Shown: positions 7,623 through 17,200 of the stretch, piece by piece
Layout: each line of letters opens with the position of its first letter
Numbering within the stretch: the first letter of the stretch is position 1
From: Deltaproteobacteria bacterium
Lineage (GTDB): Bacteria > Desulfobacterota > Binatia > HRBIN30 > JACQVA1
DNA length: 35,317 nucleotides
Reading direction: 5' to 3'
Assembly (NCBI GenBank): GCA_016210005.1
Contig: JACQVA010000100.1
Location: 1-35,317 of the forward strand
Notes under the pieces: generated by a model
The model's database searches: none
What the model saw: the letters and a program-made list of their open reading frames with translations, nothing else
Told to the model about the DNA's origin: nothing
Program-made: the position numbers and the translations under genes

Positions 7623-7871
7623 CTATTTTTCGCCGGCTGCGGGCTTGGGTGCGGGGGCTTGCTTTGGCGCCGGCTTCTGCTCACCCGAGCCGGCCTGCTG
7701 GCATTTCTTCACTTCGTCGATGCTGATCACCATGGTCTCGGCCACATCTTCAGCCGAGCGGCCGGTGCTCAGGTAGCGCCGCACTTGCTCACAGTTCACT
7801 GTCGAGAACGCCGCCAGCGGCATCATCATAACCACGCCTGCAACCAGCAGGGTCAGAACCAGGGTACGCAT
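7623..7871 (-). CDS. Small secreted two-cysteine protein, function unknown
   Basis: An 82-residue protein with a clear signal peptide (MRTLVLTLLVAG..., cleavage near residue 22) and a strong AGGAG about 8 nt before the ATG. The mature part is a short helical module, CEQVRRYLSTGRSAEDVAE, ending VKKC, so two cysteines about 30 residues apart could form a disulfide. The RSAEDVAETMVISIDEVKK part resembles a helix-turn-helix-like step seen in small exported proteins. The tail is Pro/Ala/Lys-rich (PAPKQAPAPKPA), likely flexible or wall-interacting. It lies downstream of the chemosensory operon with a 119-bp gap, enough for its own promoter. I do not recognise a named family. Confidence 0.7.
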   Translation of the reverse strand: MRTLVLTLLVAGVVMMMPLAAFSTVNCEQVRRYLSTGRSAEDVAETMVISIDEVKKCQQAGSGEQKPAPKQAPAPKPAAGEK

Positions 7872-7990
7872 ATGATCATCTCCTTATGACAGTCGGGAAT
7901 CGGCAGGCAGCCGCTTCGATAGCACCACTACCGGCGAGCAGCAATCAGCCCAGTAGCGGCAACACCATCAGTTAGCCCGAAATAGCCGCC

Positions 7991-10900
7991 CTAAGCGGTC
8001 TGTGCCAGCTTGGCGCTCTTGGCCTCCGCCCCCGGCACCGGCACGCCGAGATGGCGGCCCAAGGCCTGGACTAGTTGGCTCGCCGACATCGGCAGCTCGC
8101 GGGCCGCACGCAGCGCTTGCTGGCGGAAATCGGCCATGCTGGTGGCATCCGGCAGCAGCACGGCGATGGGCAGATCACGCAGCTTGGCGTCGGAGCGCAG
8201 CCGGCTGATCAGCCGTAGGCCCTCGCCGCGCGGCAGCGCGAAGTCCACCAACACCACGTCGGGCTTGATCATCGGCAGCAGATCGACGGCTTGGCGCACG
8301 TCGAAGGCCACCGAAGTCGAGCAGCGCACGCGCGCCAACACCTCGCGCAGCGCGCCGGTCATCTCGACGTTGTCACTGACGGCCAACAGCCGCTGCACCG
8401 CCCCGCGGCGCTCGAGCAAGCGGGTGACGCAGCTGTCGGGGTCGATCGGGGGAACGAAGAAATCGACCGGGCCGAAGGCAAAACCGCACGAGCCATCGGC
8501 ACAGTAGGCGAAGACGTCGCCGTATTCTTCATCAGCCGTCGCCTGGATGGCGGCGAGCGGATCCGGGGCGCGGTTGAGCAGGTTGACCGCCAGCATCTGA
8601 ACGCCGGGGCCGGCCGGGCGCTTGTTGTCCAAGGCGTTGAGGTAGTTGGACCCGGGCACGCGGGTGAGCACCTCACGCACCGAGTCGCGGAAGGCTTTGT
8701 TCTCTTCGAGATGGACGAAGGTAAGCGGGCCGGAGGTCGTGATCGGGCGCCGGGCCGCGCCGGCTGGTGCTGCCGCGGCTGCCGCCGCCGCTGCCGGCCG
8801 GGACGGTGCGCCGGGGCGTGGCGTCGCCGCCGGTGCCGCCGCAGCCGGCCGCGGCGCTGCCGCCGGCGCGCTCTCCTCCGCTTTCGGCCGCGGCGACCCC
8901 GCCGTCAGCGCGCGCAATTCCTGGAGCTGCTGTTCGATCTCGGCCCGTTCCACCCGCATCGCCGCCAGCTGCGCGATGGCGTCATCACACGCTTGGCGAG
9001 TAAGGCCGAGCTCATCGCTCAGCCGCTGCACTTCTTGCACGCGTGCTTGCAAGGCCTCGTTGCGCTGGTTCAGCTCCACCATGTAGCCGGCGACGGCTGC
9101 CGAATGCCGCTGTACGGCCTCGCCGTGTTGCCGTTCGATCTCGGCGATCTTTGTCTCCAGCCGGGTGATGTCGGCCTTCTGCTTGCGGGACTCGTCGCCC
9201 GCGGGGCGTGGCCGCCGCAGCCGTTCGCACTCGCGTTCGAGCTGGCCGGTCAGTGCGGTCATCTGATCCACACGCAACAGCAGGTCACGGCGCTCGCCAT
9301 CGAGCTCTGCGATCCGCCCCGCCATGGTCTCTTGTGCCTGGAGCGCACTGACGGTTTGCTCCTGGACGGTTTCGAGGTAATGCGTCAGTTCGGCGTTGCG
9401 GCGCTCGGCCGCTGCCAGCGCGGCACGGTACTGGCCGACCTCGCCTTCCGGAACGGTCGCCTGGAGCGCGCGCAACTCGGCCTGGATGGCTTCGATGGTG
9501 GCCGAGCGTTGCGCCGCATCGGCGCGAACCGCTTCCAATTCGCGTTGGAGCTGCAGTTGCGCGGCTTGCCAGGCGAGCTCGCCGCTACGCAAACCCGTGT
9601 GCGCCGCGCCGAGATCGGCCTCCAAGGTCCGCACCCGCTCGGCCAAGGCCACGGCTTGGGCGCGGGCGTCGTCCGCCCGCGCTTGCTCCGCCGCAAGTTG
9701 CCCTGCCATTTCTTCGCGCGCGGCCACCAGCTCCGCTTCGCGTTGGCCGGCGGCCTCGTCCCGCGACCCCTCGCCGGCACCGTTGCTCGCCGCGGCTTCG
9801 AGCTGGGCCACGCGTGCTTGCCGCACCCGCAGTTCCTCTTCCAGCGAGGCAATGCGATTCGAGAGCGAGGTCCTCACGGTGTCGCGCTCGGCCAACTGGG
9901 TTTCGAGGGCGCGCACCTGTACCCGCACGGCTTCCATCGCGATGCGGCGTTTCTCCAGCTCATCCCGCGCCGCTGCCAGCTCGGTTGCGAGCGCCGCCTG
10001 CGTTGCACCCAGGCTCTTTTCGCGCTCCTGCGCCAGCGCGGCCGCGGCTTGCAGCTGTTCATCGTAGCGCCGGCGCGCGCGCTCGCTCTCGGCACTCACG
10101 CTTTCCAAGGCTTCGGTGCGCTCGCCGAGGACAGCTTGCAGCTCGGTCAGCTGCCGGCTCAGCGCTTCGTTCTCGGCGGCCCGCGTGCTGAGCTGCTCCT
10201 CGAACGTCCGTTGCCTGACCTGCGCCACCTCCACGTTCACTTGGCCGGTGGCGAAATCGGCACGGATGCCATCGAGTTCGCGCTGTAGTTGCTCCTGGAC
10301 CGCGACCAGTTCGGCCTCGCGCTCGCGGGCCGTGCGGGTGGCTTCGGTCGCCGTTTGCAGCTCCGCGCTGTACCATTGCGAAAGGGCTTCAGCGTCGCGG
10401 TTGAGCTGCTTGATGACGTGCTCACGCTGGGCGCATTCCGCCTCCAGTTCCGCGACCCGAGCGCGCTCCGCCTCCGCCTCCGCCGCCCCCGCAGCGCGCA
10501 ACTCGGTGAGCGCCCGCTCCAGGTCGCCGCACTGGCGCACGCGTGCATCGCGGTCGGCTTCGATGGCCGCCAAACGGTCCACCAGCGCCGAGCGATCACC
10601 TTCCAGCGCTCCCTGCACTGCTTGCAGCGCCTGCCGGTGTTCATCCTCGCGTTGGCGGGCGGCGGCCTCGAAGAGCGCCCGTTCGCGTTCGCGCTCCTCG
10701 CGCAGCGCGCCCAGCTCCTGCTCGATCTCGGCGCGCAGCTGAGTGGCCGCCAGCAGCTCGGCTTCCAACCCGCGCAGGCGCTCGCCCAGTGTGGTGACTT
10801 CCTCGCGTGCCGTCAGGGCTTCCGACTGCGCCTCTTCGAGCTGGCGAGCGACCTCATCGCGGGCGGCCACCAATTCGGCTTCGCGCTGGCTGGCGGTCTC

Positions 10901-13042
10901 CTGCCAGGCGTTCAGCTCCGCCGTCTGGGCGGTAGCGGCCGCCGCCAGTTGCTCAGCCAGGCAGGCGCGCTGTTGTTGGGCCTCGGCCAGCTGTGCCTCA
11001 AGCGATTGCAAGCGCGCCGCGGCGTCACCCCGCGCCGCCGCTTGGGTGTGGTGCGACTCTTCCAGCGCGGTGTTCAGCTCCTGCTCGCGCTGGCGCAACG
11101 CGGCCAGCTGCGCCTCGAACTGCCGCGCCGCCTCGTCGCGCGCGGCCACCAACTCGGCCTCGCGTTGCGCCGCCGTCTCTTGCCAGCTGCTCAACTCGGC
11201 GGCCTGGGCCGCGCTGGTCTTTTCCAGCTGCTCCGCCGCCTGCGCCCGCCGGTGCTGTTCGGCCACTAGCTGTTCATTGAGCGAGTGCAGCTGCACCTGC
11301 GCCTCCGCCCGCGTCCGCTCGTGCGTTTCCCGCACCTCCGCCAGCACCGTGCTCAGCTCCTGCTCGCGAGCACGAAGTTCGTCGAGTTCAGCGTTGAGTT
11401 GCCGCGTCGCCTGGTTGTGGGCCGCAGCCAAGTCTGCCTCGCGCTGCGCCGCCGTTTCCTGCCAGCGCTTCGACTCGGCTGAGTGCGCCGCCGCGGCCGC
11501 CTCCATTTGCTGAGCTAACCCCGCGCTCTGCTGCCGCGCGGCGGCGAGTTGGTCGTTGAGCTGTTGCACCCGGGCTTGGCCGTCGGCCGAAGCCAGCGCC
11601 TGTGCTTGCTGCGCGGCCGCCAGCGCCGCGCTCAGTTCTTGCTCACGTTGCCTAAAGGCATCGACCTCGCCCGCCAGCTGCTTGACTACGGCGTCGCGCG
11701 CCGCCACCAGCTCGCCCTCGCGTTGCGCCGCGGTCTCTTGCCAGCCGCTCAACTCCGCCGCGTGCGCCGCGCGCTCCGCCTCCAGCTGCGCCAGCGCTTC
11801 GCCACGCTGTTGCTGTTCAGCGGCGCAAGCGGCGCTTGCACGCTCCAGCTGCTCTGCCAAGTCAGCGCGCTGTTGTGCTTGCACCGCCAGCTGTTCATTG
11901 AGCGCCTGCGCCTGTGCCTGTGCCTGCTCTCGTCCCTGGCGCAGTGCTGACAGGGCCGTGCTCAGCTCCTGCTCACGCTGTTGGAACGTCGCCGTTTCGC
12001 CGGCCAGTTGCTCGGCCAGGGCATCGCGCGCGGCCACTAGCTCGGCCTCGCGTTGCGCGGCCGTCTCTTGCCAAGCGCTCAGCTCAGCCGCGTGCTCTGC
12101 GCGCGCGCTCGCCAACTGCTCGGCGGCTTCGGCGCGTTGCTGCACTTCACCACTGAGCTGTTCGCTCAGCGCCAGCAGGCGCGCGGCGGTGTCCGCCTGC
12201 GCCTGTTCATGGGTCTGGCGCAACTCGTCGAGCGCGGCCGCGAGTCCTTGTTCGCGCGCGCACGCGGCGGCAAGGTCGCCATCGAGTTGCCCCAGCTGTT
12301 GCCGCAGCGCCTGTCGCGCCCCGGTCTCATCCGCCAATTGCTGGCGCGCCTGTGCGAGCGCTACCTGCATCTGGTCGCGGTCGGCATGCAGAATGCGCAA
12401 CGTTTCTTCCGCGCCGGCTTGTTGCGCCTGCAGCGCCGCCAGGGTCTGCTGCTGCTCACCCAGTTGCGCCGCCGCGGCCTCCGCCGAGCGTTCGCGCTCG
12501 GCCAACTGCTGCTGCACCTGGGCGACTTGGGCGGTCAGGGCCGCGACGGCAGCCGCGGCGGCGGCCTGCTCCTCCTGCTGCCGTTCGATCTCGGCGACAT
12601 GGATGGCGCTCTCGGTCTCCAGATCCGCGATGCGGCACTGCGCCGTCTCGAGGGCGGCGTTCAACTCGGCGTTGCTGCCCTGGAGTTGCTCGGCCGCGGT
12701 GCGTGTCTGTAGCAATATTTCCTGCCACTGCTCGGCCCGCCTAGCGGCGCTTTGGACCTCGCCTTCCGCGCGCGCACGCACGGCCTGCGCGCTTCGCTTC
12801 AATGCGTCAACCTGCGCCAACGCTTCGCGCAGGCGTGACTCGGTGAGTTGGCCCTTCTCGCGGCTGCCGCTCTCGGCGGCCTGCACCCGCCGAATCAAGG
12901 CGTCGCGCTCGCGGCGCAGCTCCTCGACGGTCGACTGCAGGCAAACCAGATCTTCGAGTGTCGGCGGCGTCTCGCTCGCAACGGAAGCCGGTTTCGCGCT
13001 CGGCAGTTCGGAATCGTCCTGATCGGTCATTACACGGTCCAC
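7991..13042 (-). CDS. Giant coiled-coil protein with C-terminal tandem pseudo-receivers
   Basis: A 1683-residue cytoplasmic protein (no signal or membrane segments) and the last gene of the chemosensory operon. Residues about 20-1380 are Ala/Glu/Gln/Leu/Arg-rich coiled coil. Within it a repeat centred on W-QETAAQREAEL recurs at Trp324, 434, 527, 620 and 713, the last four exactly 93 residues apart. An Ala/Pro linker (about 1385-1435) leads to a receiver-like domain (about 1438-1545) in which the phosphoacceptor strand reads AVNLLNR and the conserved KP is PP. A second receiver (about 1547-1665) keeps the acceptor Asp (LVDFALP) but lacks one acidic-pocket residue (AVSDN), the Thr/Ser and the Lys. 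AglZ and FrzS of Myxococcus pair a pseudo-receiver with coiled coil in the opposite order. It is probably a scaffold or polarity factor. GTG at 13042 directly follows the cheB stop; ATG at 13030, preceded by GAGTGGA, may be the real start. Confidence 0.85.
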   Translation of the reverse strand: MDRVMTDQDDSELPSAKPASVASETPPTLEDLVCLQSTVEELRRERDALIRRVQAAESGSREKGQLTESRLREALAQVDALKRSAQAVRARAEGEVQSAARRAEQWQEILLQTRTAAEQLQGSNAELNAALETAQCRIADLETESAIHVAEIERQQEEQAAAAAAVAALTAQVAQVQQQLAERERSAEAAAAQLGEQQQTLAALQAQQAGAEETLRILHADRDQMQVALAQARQQLADETGARQALRQQLGQLDGDLAAACAREQGLAAALDELRQTHEQAQADTAARLLALSEQLSGEVQQRAEAAEQLASARAEHAAELSAWQETAAQREAELVAARDALAEQLAGETATFQQREQELSTALSALRQGREQAQAQAQALNEQLAVQAQQRADLAEQLERASAACAAEQQQRGEALAQLEAERAAHAAELSGWQETAAQREGELVAARDAVVKQLAGEVDAFRQREQELSAALAAAQQAQALASADGQARVQQLNDQLAAARQQSAGLAQQMEAAAAAHSAESKRWQETAAQREADLAAAHNQATRQLNAELDELRAREQELSTVLAEVRETHERTRAEAQVQLHSLNEQLVAEQHRRAQAAEQLEKTSAAQAAELSSWQETAAQREAELVAARDEAARQFEAQLAALRQREQELNTALEESHHTQAAARGDAAARLQSLEAQLAEAQQQRACLAEQLAAAATAQTAELNAWQETASQREAELVAARDEVARQLEEAQSEALTAREEVTTLGERLRGLEAELLAATQLRAEIEQELGALREERERERALFEAAARQREDEHRQALQAVQGALEGDRSALVDRLAAIEADRDARVRQCGDLERALTELRAAGAAEAEAERARVAELEAECAQREHVIKQLNRDAEALSQWYSAELQTATEATRTAREREAELVAVQEQLQRELDGIRADFATGQVNVEVAQVRQRTFEEQLSTRAAENEALSRQLTELQAVLGERTEALESVSAESERARRRYDEQLQAAAALAQEREKSLGATQAALATELAAARDELEKRRIAMEAVRVQVRALETQLAERDTVRTSLSNRIASLEEELRVRQARVAQLEAAASNGAGEGSRDEAAGQREAELVAAREEMAGQLAAEQARADDARAQAVALAERVRTLEADLGAAHTGLRSGELAWQAAQLQLQRELEAVRADAAQRSATIEAIQAELRALQATVPEGEVGQYRAALAAAERRNAELTHYLETVQEQTVSALQAQETMAGRIAELDGERRDLLLRVDQMTALTGQLERECERLRRPRPAGDESRKQKADITRLETKIAEIERQHGEAVQRHSAAVAGYMVELNQRNEALQARVQEVQRLSDELGLTRQACDDAIAQLAAMRVERAEIEQQLQELRALTAGSPRPKAEESAPAAAPRPAAAAPAATPRPGAPSRPAAAAAAAAAPAGAARRPITTSGPLTFVHLEENKAFRDSVREVLTRVPGSNYLNALDNKRPAGPGVQMLAVNLLNRAPDPLAAIQATADEEYGDVFAYCADGSCGFAFGPVDFFVPPIDPDSCVTRLLERRGAVQRLLAVSDNVEMTGALREVLARVRCSTSVAFDVRQAVDLLPMIKPDVVLVDFALPRGEGLRLISRLRSDAKLRDLPIAVLLPDATSMADFRQQALRAARELPMSASQLVQALGRHLGVPVPGAEAKSAKLAQTA
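10870..12073 (-). repeat. Coding tandem repeat, 279-bp (93-residue) period
   Basis: Five related units lie inside the coiled-coil gene. Equivalent positions on the plus strand are 10870, 11149, 11428, 11707 and 12037, giving steps of 279, 279, 279 and 330 bp. The longer step carries a 17-residue insertion. Units encode WQETAAQREAELVAARD followed by a REQELxxAL element. Nucleotide similarity is high at the core and lower between units, so duplication is probably not very recent. Confidence 0.8.
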
Positions 13043-14248
13043 TCACACCGACGCCCGGCGGTCGTCGATGACCACGCACGATAATTCAGTCACCGGCGCG
13101 GCCGGCCGGCCGTCGACGCCGACGGCCGCGCACAGGTATTCGGCCAGGCGTGCCGGGGGAAACTGCAAGGCGGCGCAGCCCGCCTTCACCGCCGCCCCCG
13201 GCATGCCCCAAACCACCGAGCTAGGTTCGTCCTGCGCCAATGCGGCCGCGCCGTTGCTGCGCAAGGCTTTCATCCCCTCCACGCCGTCGTCGCCCATGCC
13301 GCTCAGCAGTACCGCTTGCACGCGGTGGGCGACGGCGCGCAGGCTGTCGAACAGTACATCGACGCTGGGGCGGTGCAGGTTGCGCCGGCCGCCGGCGTGC
13401 AGCTTGATGTGCTCGTCGGCGACCTCCATGTGCAGACCGCCGGGGGCAATGTAAGCAACCCCGGGCACCAACGGGTCGCCATGGCGCGCCTCGACCACGG
13501 TCAAGGCGCAGCGCTGGTCCAGGCAATGGGCCAAGTCGCTGGTGTAGCCCGGCGGCATGTGCTGGACGATCAATAGGCAGCCGCGAAATCCGAACGGGAT
13601 CGACGGCAGCATTTCCCCCAGCGCAGCCGGGCCGCCGGTCGAGGAGCCAATTGCCACGATCGGCAGCAGCTCCTTCTTGCCGGGCTTCTCTTTGCGCTCG
13701 ACGCGGGGCCGCTGCGGTTCGTGGGTGCTGCTCAACGGTGCCACCGCCGCCGGCCGCCGCATCATGCCGAAGGCAGCGCTGCGCACCACCCGCACGCGGG
13801 CGGCGGCTCGTACTTTGAAGCGAATCTCCTCCGCTTGCAGGTCCAAGTCCAAGCTGACACCGACTCGCGACGGTTTCTCCACGATCTCCACCGCACCGTA
13901 GGTCATCGCCTGAGCCGCCGCCTTGCCGCCGCGTTTGGTGTACGAGCTGATAATGACAATCGGGACCGGATGGCGCCCCATGATGACCTCGGTGGCACGC
14001 AGGCCGTCGACGTGCGGCATGTTCACGTCCATGGTGACGGCGTCCGGGCGCAGCCGTTGGGTCAGCTCGATCGCTTCGGCGCCGTCGCGCGCCGTTGCGA
14101 TGACTTCGATATCGCCTTCAGCTTGCAGGATGTGGGTAATCGTCCGGCGCATCATGCCGGAGTCGTCGGCCACCACCACGCGCAAGCGCCGCGCGCGTTC
14201 GGCCGTCCCATCGTCCTCAGCCAGAGCCCTCACCCCTGATGCCGGCAT
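13043..14248 (-). CDS. cheB: Chemotaxis methylesterase CheB (ChpB position)
   Basis: This 401-residue protein is a two-domain CheB that removes methyl groups from (and deamidates) the MCP for adaptation. The receiver domain (about 22-135) has acidic pair Asp28/Asp29, acceptor Asp74 (TMDVNMP) and KP at 125-126. After a basic linker the methylesterase domain (about 195-385) has the triad Ser203 (GSSTGGP), His230 (VQHMPPGY) and Asp321 (GMGDDG). The start ATG at 14248 is 26 bp after cheA; the stop abuts the GTG of the coiled-coil gene, so translation is probably coupled. An extra 20-residue N-terminus before the receiver is somewhat longer than usual. Confidence 0.95.
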   Translation of the reverse strand: MPASGVRALAEDDGTAERARRLRVVVADDSGMMRRTITHILQAEGDIEVIATARDGAEAIELTQRLRPDAVTMDVNMPHVDGLRATEVIMGRHPVPIVIISSYTKRGGKAAAQAMTYGAVEIVEKPSRVGVSLDLDLQAEEIRFKVRAAARVRVVRSAAFGMMRRPAAVAPLSSTHEPQRPRVERKEKPGKKELLPIVAIGSSTGGPAALGEMLPSIPFGFRGCLLIVQHMPPGYTSDLAHCLDQRCALTVVEARHGDPLVPGVAYIAPGGLHMEVADEHIKLHAGGRRNLHRPSVDVLFDSLRAVAHRVQAVLLSGMGDDGVEGMKALRSNGAAALAQDEPSSVVWGMPGAAVKAGCAALQFPPARLAEYLCAAVGVDGRPAAPVTELSCVVIDDRRASV

Positions 14249-14274
14249 GGCGAACCATCCCCCCCCTTGAAGTG

Positions 14275-17200
14275 CTAATCCGCCACCGCAGGAGCGCCGG
14301 GGTCAGGCGCGGGGCTGCCCTGTGTGAGTCGTTCGATCTCGATCAGCAGCTGTTCCTTGGTGAACGGTTTGGTGATGTAGCCTTGTGCGCCCGCCTCGCG
14401 CGCGCGGCGCCGGTGCTTGTCACTCGAGCGCGAGCTACAGACGATCACGGGCAACTCCTGGAAGCGCGGATGGCGGCGAATTTCGGTGATCAACTCGTAG
14501 CCGTGCATGCGCGGCATCTCGAGGTCGGTCACTACTAGGCGGAAGCGGCCGCTGGCGAGCTTCTCCAGGGCGTCGAGCCCATCGACGGCGGTGTCGACTT
14601 CGAGGCCGGCGCTTTCGAGAAAGCGCGCCGCCAGCTTGCGCACGCTGATCGAGTCGTCGACCACCAAGATGGAACGAGCCTCGACCGGGGCCTGGTCGGA
14701 GGCCTCGGCCATGATGAAGGTGGCCTGGCGATCGGCCACTGAGGCCAGCACGTCGAAGAGCCGGCCGACGTGGAGTACGAAGATCACGGCGCCGGCGCCG
14801 GAAATCGTTGCCCCCGACAGGAACGGATGGGCCTCGAGCACGCGCCCGAGCGGTCGGATCACCACTTCCTGCTGCGCCTGGACGCGATCGACGATCAACG
14901 CCATGGCGCGATCACCGGCGCGCAGGACTACAGCGACGGCGGCAGTGGCGGGAACGTTCTCGCCTACCAGCGGTGCCATCAGCAACACCGGCAGCAGCTC
15001 GTTGCGCACCTTCAGCATGCGCTGGCCGTCGACCAACACGAGGTCACTCATGTCGATGGCGATTACCTGCTCGACGAAATCGACCGGCAAGCCGTACACC
15101 TGCGGTCCGCTCTCCAGCAGCAGCACTTCGTCGATCGAGGTGGTGGTCGGCAGCGCGACGCGGATCGTGGTACCCTGGAGGTCCTTCGAATCCACCAACA
15201 GGCTGCCGTTGAGCGCGGCAATCTCACGCGCGACCACGTCCATACCCACACCGCGCCCCGAGATGTCGGTCACCGTCGCCCCGGTACTGAAGCCGGCGCG
15301 GAAGATCAGCGGCAGCAGCTGCTCGCGGTTGGGGCTGACGTAGGGTTCAATCAGCCCGAGCGCGCGCCCGCGGGCGAGAACCGCCTCGAAATCGATACCA
15401 CCGCCGTCGTCGTGTACCGCCAGCAGGACGCTGTTGTGGCGCTGGCTGGCTACCAGCCGGATCTCGCCGACCGTCCGTTTACCCCGCTTCTGCCGCATCA
15501 CCGGTGACTCGATACCGTGGGAGACGGCATTGCGGACCATGTGCAGCAGGGGGGCGTAGAGCGACTCGACGATGGACTTGTCGAGTTGCACGTCGGAGCC
15601 CTCGAAATGCAGATCGACCAGTTTCCCCTCTTGCCGGGCGGCATCGCGCACCGGTCGCAGCAGCCGGCGGAACAGGGTGTCGAGCGGCACCAGGCGCAAG
15701 CGAGTGATTTGGCGCTGCAGGCCGGAGGTGATCTTGGAGAACTGGCGTGCTTCTTCACCGAAGGCATCGATGAAGGTACCGAGCTGGTCGGCGATCTCGC
15801 CGGTGTCGGTGGCCAACTCGATCACGCTGCGGGCGAGGATGTTGAAGTCGTCGTATTTGTCGAACTCGAGGTCGGTGAAGAAATCATCTTCCGGCGTCGC
15901 CCGGCCGCCCTCGCTATCGCTGCCGGCCGCGCGCGCGGCCAGAGCGACCGGGCGGTCGCCGGTATTGAATTCGTAGCGCTCCTGAAAGCCTTCGATGATC
16001 TCCGCCAAGCGCGTGCGCGAATAATAGAGCTTCTCGCGCAATTCACCGAAGGCCTGGATCTTACGGTCCATGCGGGTGCGGCTGACCACCAGCTGGCCGA
16101 CTTGGTTCATCAAGGCATCGAGGCGGGCGGCCTGTACGCGTACGATATTGGTTTCGGCGTCCGAGGCGCGCGCCGCCAGGGCTTCGGAGAGCGCCGGGGC
16201 TTCGGGCTCACCCGCCGGCAACAGCGCCGGTTCCAACGCTTCCGCGCCGGCCGCGGCCGGCGTCGCGGTGGTCAGGGCGGCGACTTCCGCGGCCACGTCG
16301 CTGATTACGGCACGCTGCTCATCGTGCACGCCGCGGCTGCGGTTGATCAGTTCGGTGACCGAGTCGGTCAGCCGGAACAGGAAATCGACCAAGCGGGCGG
16401 CATCGACCGCCAGCTCGCCGTCAAGCACGGCGTCAAGCAGAGATTCACCATGATGGAGCTGGCCGGACACGCTTTCGAGGCCAACGGCTGCGGCGGCGCC
16501 CTTGAGCGTGTGGAAGTGGCGGAACAGCGCCTGGAGCAGCGTGCGATCATCGGGCTGATGTTCCAGATCCAGCAGTAGTTGTTCGCAAGCCTCGATGGCC
16601 TCGGTGGCGTCGATGGTAAAGGCGTCGAGCAACTCGCGCTCGAGTGCGACGCCCGCGGCATCGGCGGCTGCCGGCAGCGGCACCACCGGCGCCGGCAGCT
16701 CCGGTGCCTGCTGGTTGGCGGCAGCGAACAGCCGGCCCATCGCCGCTTGTGCGTTGGCGAGGAACTCGGCCGACAGCGGAATCAGCTCGGGCTGTTCCGC
16801 GGCAGCGCCGAAGCCGTCTTGGAGCTGTTTGGCGATCTTCGAGAGGTCTTCCAAGCCCACCATCGCCGCGGAGCCTTTGATGGTGTGAAAGATCCGCGAC
16901 AGCTGGTGGCAGGCCGCCGACTGGGTCTCCGCCGCCGCCAGGCGCGCTACCAGCTCCGGTACCCGTTCGAGGTACGATTCGAGCTCGGCCGCGAAAACCT
17001 CCGCCAGCTCTTTGGCCCAGGCCTCATCGGCTTCCGCATCGCCATCGCCGGGGCCGGCCGCCTCGGCGGCATCGTCCGTCGCGCTCTCGCCCGGCGGTAC
17101 CTGCGACAGGGACTCCTCGGCCGCTTCGGTCTTGCCGGCGGCAAAGACGTCCACCTCGTGCAGGTAGCTACGCACCCGCGGTGAGAATCCCATCACCATT

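Noticed and set aside
7482-7889. Plus-strand frame over the small secreted protein
   Set aside because: It is opposite a gene with a strong RBS and signal peptide, and has no RBS or domain of its own.
8291-10288. 665-residue plus-strand frame opposite the coiled-coil gene
   Set aside because: It is a shadow of repetitive Ala/Glu/Gln codons; no domain or RBS supports it.
10870-12073. Regularly spaced repeats as a CRISPR array
   Set aside because: The 279-bp period, in-frame coding and coiled-coil translation show a protein repeat.
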